DNA of 64,000 nt from Muscardinus avellanarius (Eukaryota > Chordata > Mammalia > Rodentia > Gliridae): positions 20,786,592 to 20,850,591 of the forward strand of contig OY726578.1 of assembly GCA_963383645.1 (NCBI GenBank). The letters run 5' to 3'. This document shows positions 46,401-54,611 of the stretch, one piece after another; positions within the stretch are counted from its first letter, which is position 1; every line of letters begins with the position of its first letter. Both the position numbers and the translations under genes were made by a program. The notes beneath the pieces were generated by a model. The model was not told where the DNA came from. It made no database searches and saw nothing but the letters and a program-made list of their open reading frames with translations.

Positions 46401-49400
46401 GCTGATGCTGTCCTCGAACCGTGATTCTCCTGTCTCAGCCTCCGGAATGCTGGAATTACAAGCGTGCGCCACCACGCCCGGCTTAGTCTTCTTATTTTTG
46501 AAACAAGGTCTCACTGAGTTGCAAAGGGACTCGCTAAATAGCTGAGGCTGCCCTCAAACCGCAATCCTCCTGTCTCAGCCTCCAGAATGCTGGGGTTATA
46601 AGCGTGCGCCCCCATGCCAGGCCCTTGTTGAGTGTAGGTGTGTTAGCAGCAGCCTAGAAGGGTGAAAGACCTCTCCATGGTGCTGATCTACCGGCAGCAC
46701 ACTGACCTGTGCTTGGTATTTCTCTCTTGCTTGGTGCCTGTAGCTTTATAAAAGAGAGAGAGAGCGCATTCTGGGAGGCTGAGACAGGAGGATCGCGGTT
46801 CGTGGACAGCCTCATGAGCAAAGCCCTTTGCAACTCAGTGAGACCCTGTTTCTAAATAAAGAATAAAAAATCGGACTAGGGGTATAGCTCGGAGGTAGGA
46901 TGCCCCTGAATTCCATCCCCAGTACTGAAAAGGAGAGGGGGGAGGAGAGGGAGGGAGACAGGGAGACAGGGAAAGAGACAGACTTGTGCCAGGAATTTGT
47001 AAACAGAGAACGGTAGTGAGAAACATAATTGATTAAATGTCTTCAGACTCATCCCTTTGGGGTGAACCTGGGCCAGACAACTGCAGTCTAAATGCAAATA
47101 TTGCCTGGAAGTAACACACAGTCGTTGGCTCCACGTCTTGGTGACAGACACAAGCTTGCTGTCATGACAGGCCAGCTACTGGGCAGACGAAGGAGAACTG
47201 GACAAGGGAAAGGAGAGACAGGAGCCTGTTTTACATGACAACAGGGCGCTGCTTTTAGCAGCGTGGTGATCGGGTCGGCCAAACGTCAAATCGTGGTGCC
47301 ATAACTGAACCGTGAGGGTGTGAGGGACGAGATTCTCGACTTCTCTGAGCCTCGGTCTCCTTGTCTGTAACCCAAGCATGATCATAACAGGGACCTCGGA
47401 GAGCTGTGGGGACATCGAGTGCCTCACAGGTAACCTGGCCCCCGGCACAAAGTAAGTCCTCCAGAAATGGTACCTTGTTACTACTATTAATTTTGATAGT
47501 TAATATGATTAATTATTAATAATTTGCAGAGTGTTCTGGAACTCCAACTCCCTCTGAATCCCATTAGCTGGGTACACAGGTAGAATCAAGCTCAGAAAGC
47601 CAGGTGACCTGTTTTCATGAGTATATGTGAGTGTGTGTGTGTGTGTGTGTACACATGTGCATGGTACTGGGGACTGAACCCAGAGGTATTCTACCTCCAA
47701 GCTATACCCCTATCCAGATTTCCAGATTTTTATTTCTTTATTGGAAAACAGGATCTATGTTTTTTTTTTTTTGTGGTACTGGGATTCCTGGAAGCCCTTC
47801 TACCTCCGGGCTACACTCCCAGACCTATTTTATACTTTTTATGTGGAAACAGGGTCTCTTAAGCCAGCAAGGCTGGCTTCGAACCAGCGCGATCCTCCTG
47901 TCTCCACCTCCCAAGCACGGGGATGACAAGCATGCGCCACCACGCCAGCCTGGAAAACAGGGTCTAAGTTGCTGAAGATGGCCTTGAACCCATGATCCCC
48001 CTGTGTCAGCATCCCAGGTTCTGGGATGACAGGTGTGTGCCGCAATGCCTGACTCTGAGTAACAGCATTTAAATGGGTTCTCTCCTGCGCCACGGTAACC
48101 TTGTGTTGTAACTCGGACTGGGAGTGAACCCTAACCCTGACCCTAACCCTAATCCCTAACCCTAACCCCTAACCAACCCCTAACCCTAACCCTAACCCCT
48201 AACCCTAACCCTGACCCTAACCCCTAACCCTAACCCTAACCCCTAACCCTAACCCTAATCCCTAACCCAACCCCTACCCCTACCCCTAACCCCTAACCCT
48301 AACCCTAACCCCTAACCCTAACCCCTACCCTAACCCCTAACCCCTAACCCTAACCCCTAACCCTAACCCTAATCCCTGACCCTAACCCCTACCCCTACCC
48401 CTATCCCCTAACCCTAACCCCTAACCCTAACCCTAACCCTAACCCCTACCCTAACCCCTACCCCTAACCCTAACCAACCCCTAACCCTAACCCTAACCCC
48501 TAACCCTAACCCCTAACCCTAACCCTAACCCCTACCCCTAACCCTAACCAACCCCTAACCCTAACCCTAACCCCTAACCCTAACCCTAACCCAGATCAGC
48601 GGAGAAATTGTTATTCCTGACCTACAACATGTTCATTACCTGGGGCAGGAGGAGGGGGGAAGACTAGAAGGTAAGACATCCGTAGAAAAGGGCTGTCAGG
48701 AAACTGTGTGTGGCCTCAGTGGCAGCCACAATCATTGGTTAGACCCAAATCTTTCAACTTGTCCTCTCGCAGACTAATTTTAGCCAGGTTATAAAGGCAT
48801 GTGTGCTGGAAAACACCCAGATGATCCTGAACCCAGCAATAGAGGATTCTTTTTCTAGAGCAGCCATCTCAGACTGGCCCAGCTGGAATCGATGCACTTT
48901 TAGCTAACTTGGAAGTCAGAGGTCATTTGCTGACCTCCCCACGCCCCATCTACACGCTCAGCCTCAGAGCAACAGAGGAGCCGCAGCCTCAGACGGAAGG
49001 CTCTCTGTCAGCTGACACAGCCCTCCCTCCATGAATAATGAGCGTGCTCCAGGCCTGGGGGGACCAACTTAAAGCATCTCTCCATTAATCTAAGAAGGCT
49101 GATGCACAGTTGAAGTTTGCAAGTCCCCGGTGCGGGACAGCACACGCTTAACTGTTGCTGTATTCGCCAACTGGCTTGCTGAGCACGTAGACACATTTCC
49201 GGCCTGGAAAGCCTGTTAAACTCACATCGAATTCCCAACATGGGAAAATGTGACTGTTCATAATTTGAACAAGTATCTCAAAGAACCGCACCTGGAACTG
49301 AAGCACCTCTGTGTCTCTCTCCCCTCTCAAGTGGGTTTGAATTCTAATAGAGAGCTTAGCTTGGAGAAGTATCGTGGACCAGTCCCCTGGCCTCAATCCA

Positions 49401-52400
49401 AAGCCCTGACCCCAGGTACTAGGACAAGTAAAAGTCAGAGCAGCCTAGGGCTGCCAACAAAGGGAAGACTCTGGGCTGGCCTTGGGGCAGCAGCTGGGAC
49501 TTTAGCTCTGGATAGGGGACCTACAACCTAGCAATGCACAGACTTCTTTTTGCAGCTGATCAGATAGTATGCTTTGTGCAGTCTTAATTATTTAAGGTGA
49601 AGCCTCTTTTTGTTATTGCCCAATATAGAATCTCCCCTGAAGAGCTCAGGGTTGATAGAATCATGAGGGTTGTAATCTCATCAGTAGATAAATCCACTGT
49701 AATGGGCTCATCTGGGTGGAAACCTGGGCCAGGTGAGTCCCTAGGATTGTGATTATAGGGACAGTGCTTGTGTCTCTTAATCCTCTTTCTTGTTGGCTGT
49801 CTCTCACTCCCAGCCTCCATGAAGTGAACACAGCATGAAGTGAGAGCAAAGTCCCCCCCGCCTCCACTTTCTGATGCCCTGAGCTCCAGGCCCCAGCCTC
49901 ACATGTACCGAACCCAGAATCTCCAAGAAACTGTGAGCATATAAATCTTCCTTCCCGTAAGTCAACTGCTTTGGATAATAGCATTTGACTTAGATGTGTG
50001 GTCATCTGCTTTGGATGATAGCAGTTGACTTAGATGTGTGGTCATCTGCTTTGGATGATAGCAGTTGACTTAGATGTGTGGTCATCTGCTTTGGATGATA
50101 GTAGTTGACTTAGACACCTCCATAGGCAAAATTTTCCAGTTTCCCCATTCCTGTGACTTTACTGAAGTCAAGGTTTCAATCTCAGATCCAGGTTATGAGG
50201 CACTGAATCAGGACCAAGAACTGCTGAGAATTAGAAAGGGCTTCCCTGGACCAACTTGGGGCCAGCGCTGGTGGCTCATGTCCAGAAGGGCTCACATTTG
50301 GCTTCATGCCTGGCCATCACTGGCTTGAAATTTTAAGGTTTTAAACAAAGAAATCCACATTTGTATTCCATCCTGGGCCCCACACATGGTGCAGCAGAGG
50401 CTAGGTGGGGCTCTGGGGCACTTTAAGAAACTAAGAGCCTCAGTGGGTTCCCATGGGCCATTTTGCAATGGGAAGGAAGACAGGGAGAAGGAAGAAGGTG
50501 GGATGGAGAAAGAAGGAAAACAGGAGAGAAAGAACCACTTCTTTTCCTAACTCAAGGATGCTGGTCTTCCCTCGCCTTCTAGAAAAGCCCTGCTCTGGCT
50601 TCATTAGCACATTCCCAGCTCTCCCCATAGCAGGCTCCACTTCCTCCTCCAGTTTCTGTTCTCACGTCTTATCCCCAGAGAGAACATGTCTCTCCCTTGC
50701 TAGTTATCAGAGGACGACGTCTTCTGCCTTTAGAACTGCAAAAGAACTGTTTTATTTGTTTATTCTTGTTTCATCTGTCAGTCCACTCACTTCACACACA
50801 CACACACACACACACACATCAGAATGCAGGTCCCTTGAAGGCAGCTTCATTTTTGAGCTACCCTATCCCTATCCCTCAGCAGTTCGAGAAATCCATGAGC
50901 TAGCCTCAGCACCGGATGTCTGCTTCCACCTGGTCTTAGGAGCCTTAGTTACCCACCCTCTTCTCATCTGTATAATGGAAACAAGAAGCCAACTGGAATG
51001 ATGTACGTACCCAGTGTGGGATCTGGCATGGAATAGGTACTCAGTGAGAATAGATGGATGGATGAATGAATGAATGAATCAATCAGTCAATCAATCAATG
51101 AAAATCATGATGGTTGAGCCTCTACAATGCAAAAAGTATTGCTAGGAAGCTGTAGTTTTTAGCTTCCTCCTTCCCTCCTCCTCCTCCTTCTCCTTCTCCT
51201 CCTCCTCCTCCTCTTCTTCCTCCTCCTCTTCCTCCTCCTCCTCTTCTTCTATTTTTCTGTTTGTATGATACTGGGGATTAAATCCAAGGGCATTCTACCT
51301 CCAAGCCAGGGACTATTCTACCATAGCCTTTTTTTTATATTTTTGTTTTAAAACAAGGTCTTGCTAGGTTGCCGAATGCCTCCCTATATGGCCGAGGCTG
51401 GTCTCAGATCTGTGATCCTCCTGTCTCAGCTCCCCAAGTACTGGAATTACAGCCATGGCCGCCATGCTCAGCTTTCTTTACTTCTTATGACTTCAAGATG
51501 AAGAAACTGAGGGTCAGAGAGATGTAATGACTTGCTCAAGGGCAGGTGGAAATTAACCATGGGATCCCTAATTGGGCTCAAAATGCGCAGACTGTATGTC
51601 TCCAGTTCTCCCCGACCCCAATCACAATAATCCTACACACAGGGACAGCACCTTGTATTCTGTGGACAGTCTACACAGCAAGTCTGAAATACACGACAGA
51701 TCTATTCTGGGGAAAAAGACCCCGGAACATGCAGAAAGAAAGATATAAGGGCCCAGAGACAGAAGGTGCTGGAAAGGCAGACAGAAAGCTGGAGTTCAGA
51801 CCAGATTTCCTAGGTGCCCAGGGCCTTTTGTGAAAGATAGATTAGACCAGAGGATGTTCCTGGGTCTCATTGCCTGGGGGAGACAGATGCAGGGGCCTCC
51901 TGTGAGAATCAGAGTGAGGGTCGGCCTGGGAGCAGATCCTGCAGGGATGTCCTCCAGACCTTCACCTCCTGGCGGAATCTCACTCCCCCGGGGAGAAGTC
52001 TGTCCCCTGCTTCTTGTCACATGTCTGTCCAGTTTGTCACCCACACCCACATGCACAGCCTCCGTGCTCTTTAAGCGTCTATGGTTTGTTACAAACGCTA
52101 TCTCTTTATGGCCGAATCAGATTCCACTGTGTGTAGGGATCACATTTCCTTTATCCCTCCATGTACTGGTGGGCATCCAAATTGTCTCCATAGTTTGGCC
52201 ATTGTGAACTGTGCTGCCATCAACATGGATATGCATGCATCAGTAAGAGTATTCTGACTTTAATTATTTTTTAAAAGGTACCAAGGAGCGGTAAATCACA
52301 TGGAGATCCCATTCCTACTCTTTCGAGAAACCTCTGACACTGATCTCCCTAGCAGTTGGACGAGTCTGCCATCCCACCAAGAGTGTACAGGATGGCCTAG

Positions 52401-54569
52401 GCCCCGCATCCCTGCCAGCACTGATCACTGCTTGCAGTACTGACGATTGCTATTCTAGCCAAAAAGAAGAAAAAGAATCATGCCATTTGTAGCAAAATGG
52501 AAGAAACAAAAGCCGTATGTTGAGTGACAACAGCCAGTTCGAGAAAGTCCGGGGTCCTTTTTTCTCTTATGAGGAAGGTAGAGAAGAATCGAGAAGAGGA
52601 GCTTCAGATAAAGAGGAGACAGACCAGGAGGACACTGGCAGGGATGGGAGAGGGCGAACGGATTGAGGACGGACACAGAGAGCGCAATGTTCTGCCCGTG
52701 CATGAGGGCATCACTTCCAACCTCCCTGATGCTGGTAGTGATACAGGGAGGAAAAGAGCCACGCAGAGGGACACCCAGCAAGGGCTGTGTGCACGGACGG
52801 GCGTGTCACTTTGAATCTCACTATGTTGTATAACTGCAAAGCACTAATAAAATAAGATTGCTTTCCAAAGCAATCTCTTGCTATGGGAGTGAAAATGGCC
52901 CAGGAGCCTTGCTTACTGGCTGACGGTCCTGACAGCCACTGCCATCCATCTCCATGAATACAAACGCTCGGGGGTTCTGCTCACGGGAGAGCCAGTCCAC
53001 GTGGCTCGCAAGTTAGGGCAGCAAAGTGACTCTCTCGTGACGCTCTTAGAACTGGACGAGGGGGCCGCGGAAGGGGGCCCTCAATGTCATCCTGGACCAC
53101 AAGCAGCAGCGACAAGGCTCTCTGGCACTTCTCCAGGAGCGTGGCAGCTGTGCAGACCAGCGGGAATGGCGGAGATACCCGGGATGTGCGTGAAAGTCAC
53201 TTTTCAACAACCAAAGACGACTTGTTAGAGAAAGCTCAATTTTGAGGCAAGAACACGAGATTTGAGAGCCCAAGGGACTTCTGTCTCCCTGCTGCCTAGA
53301 GCGAACAACTTTACGGGGAAATTCGCAGTTACACATCTTTGAGCAGCCACAGTCAGCCCAGCTGTGCATCAAAGGAGGAGTCTGTACATGTTTTCAAATT
53401 ACGTGCTAAAAGTACATTCTAGCCAGGCGTGGCGGCGCACATTTGTAGCCCTAGAACTTGGGAAGCTGAGAAAAGGATCGCGGGTTTAAGGCCAGCCTTG
53501 GTAAGTAACTTCACGAGGCCTTTAGAAACTCAGTGAAACCTATTTCAAAATAAAACAGGGCTGGGCTGTGTCGCTCAAAGGTAAAATGCCCTGGGGTTCA
53601 ATTCCCAGTAACACAGGAAAGAAAAAAATACTAGCGCACTACATGCACGCCCATGTTTATAGAGGCGCAATTCACAAGAGCCGCACTATGAAACCAACCT
53701 AAGTGTCTGTCAACAGAAAAATGGATAAAGAAAATGTCGTGTAGACGCAGAAGGGAACTGTGTCCGGCCACCAAGAGGAACGGAAACTATCTCACTGGCA
53801 AGGAAAGGTGGAACTGGAGATCGTGGTGCTGAGATTAGCCAGGCACAGAGAAGCAAGAATGACAAGTATTCTCTCATAGTGGAACCCAGAGAGAAGAAAG
53901 GAAAGAAAGGGAACCTCAGAAAAATGGAAGAGAGACCAGCAGCCGAGAGGTGGGAGAACAGGGAGGGAGAAGGAGAGGGGAAGGGGGCTGCAGGGGACGG
54001 AATAGGCCCAGTCATGTGTTTTCCATACAGGAATATATCATGGCGACTCCCATTACTGTGGGTAATTATTTTTTCAGTACTGTGGATGGAACCCAGGGGC
54101 ATTCGACTTCCGGGCTATGCCCCCAGCCCTATTTTTATTCTTTATTTTGAAACAGGGTCTCACTGAGTTGCAAAGGGCCTCGCTAAGCAGCTGAGGCTGT
54201 CTACGAACCTCGATCCTCCTGTCTCAGCCTCCCGAATGCTGGGATTACGAGCGTGCGCCACCATGCCCCGGCTTTATTGTGTGCAATTTTAACACACCGA
54301 TACAAAACATGTAACTTGCAGAAGGAAGACTTATTAAAGATGACACTAGGCCGGACGTGGTGGCGCACGCTTGTCATCCCCGCGCTCGGGAGGCGGAGAC
54401 AGGAGGATCGCGCAGGTTCGAAGCCAGCCACGCGTGCTGGCTTAGGAGACCCCGTTTCCAAATAAAAATGTAAAAATAGGTCTGGGAGTGTAGCCCGGAG
54501 GTAGAAGGGCTTCCAGGAACCCCAGTACCACCAAAAAAAAAAAACAAAAAAAAGATGACACTAGTGTAG

Positions 54570-54611
<42 letters not shown>

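Noticed and set aside
48128..48592. True chromosome end
   Set aside because: Ordinary intron sequence and a MYO18B exon continue on both sides, and the repeats are degenerate, so it is interstitial.
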